Part shown: in pieces, positions 63,851-64,000 of the stretch
Numbering within the stretch: the first letter of the stretch is position 1
How the letters are laid out: the number at the start of each line of letters is the position of its first letter
NCBI GenBank assembly: GCA_020186115.1
Contig: WSYJ01000014.1
Coordinates: forward strand, 1-64,000
Length of the DNA: 64,000 nucleotides
Direction: 5' to 3'
Source: Histomonas meleagridis
Taxonomy: Eukaryota; Parabasalia; Tritrichomonadida; Dientamoebidae
Program-made: the position numbers and the translations under genes
The notes under the pieces: generated by a model
What the model saw: the letters and a program-made list of their open reading frames with translations, nothing else
The model's database searches: none
Told to the model about the DNA's origin: nothing

Positions 63851-64000
63851 ACCTTGTGTCAACTCGATGAATTAATAAGATATTAAATTTGTTCCAATAC
63901 CATTTTGTACTAATAAAAATTTTCTATTTATCTATTGAAACAAAATTATATTTTATTAATTATTCATGAAAATCTTCATATTAATACATTTCGTCAAATT
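63851..64000. other. AT-rich end of window
   Basis: Nothing recognised after the last ankyrin module. Confidence 0.4.

Overview
The window looks like nuclear DNA of a parabasalid flagellate (a trichomonad, possibly Tritrichomonas-like; the species call is a guess). Supporting signs are very AT-rich intergenic DNA, compact genes with no recognised introns, TCACTTT-type initiator elements 9-14 nt upstream of start codons, a BspA-like leucine-rich surface protein, DUF3447/ankyrin proteins, a Cpn10 with a hydrogenosome-type leader, many Rab GTPases, and decayed DDE transposons. It is not bacterial: there are no operons or Shine-Dalgarno sites, and the core genes are eukaryotic (EF2, eL24, prefoldin, Rabs, DENN, VPS9, importins).

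Layout. 1-5.2 kb: gene tail, a GC-rich low-complexity island, relic DNA and a minus-strand DUF3447/ankyrin locus. 5.6-10.5 kb: EF2 (one-base frameshift) and an unknown 506-aa protein. 11.2-14.2 kb: two broken DUF3447 genes and a dead pogo/DDE-type transposase. 15.4-18.8 kb: DENN protein, Rab, Cpn10. 19-26 kb: a 1576-residue BspA-like protein flanked by two decayed copies of its C-terminal end. 26.8-31.8 kb: a double-domain adenosine deaminase, a PDI-like protein and eL24. 32.3-35.2 kb: third DUF3447/ankyrin locus. 35.3-46.4 kb: CAP-domain membrane protein, RRM-RRM-NTF2 protein, RhoGEF-Kelch, two-saposin secreted protein, Rab, GH31 glucosidase. 46.7-48.8 kb: an IS1595/Merlin-like transposase and a 630-bp ATT microsatellite between two 111-bp direct repeats. 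48.8-55.5 kb: VPS9-like, exportin-like and importin-alpha-like proteins. 55.9-58.3 kb: a broken UBR-box gene and another relic. 58.9-64 kb: a Rab-like GTPase with a long N-terminal extension, prefoldin 1 and a fourth DUF3447/ankyrin locus.

Functional themes are membrane traffic (three Rabs plus DENN and VPS9 exchange-factor domains), nuclear transport, translation and folding, and surface or secreted proteins. There is no operon logic; neighbouring genes often diverge or converge. Two minisatellites and one palindromic element occupy convergent intergenic gaps.

The strongest unexplained signal is in the ankyrin loci. 87-nt (29-codon) ankyrin modules alternate with AT-rich spacers that are almost always 83 nt, a length that breaks the reading frame, even where spacer sequence has diverged. 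Shortened spacers are 66 or 69 nt (multiples of three). The other notable structure is the 2.1-kb unit with terminal direct repeats around the Merlin-like transposase.
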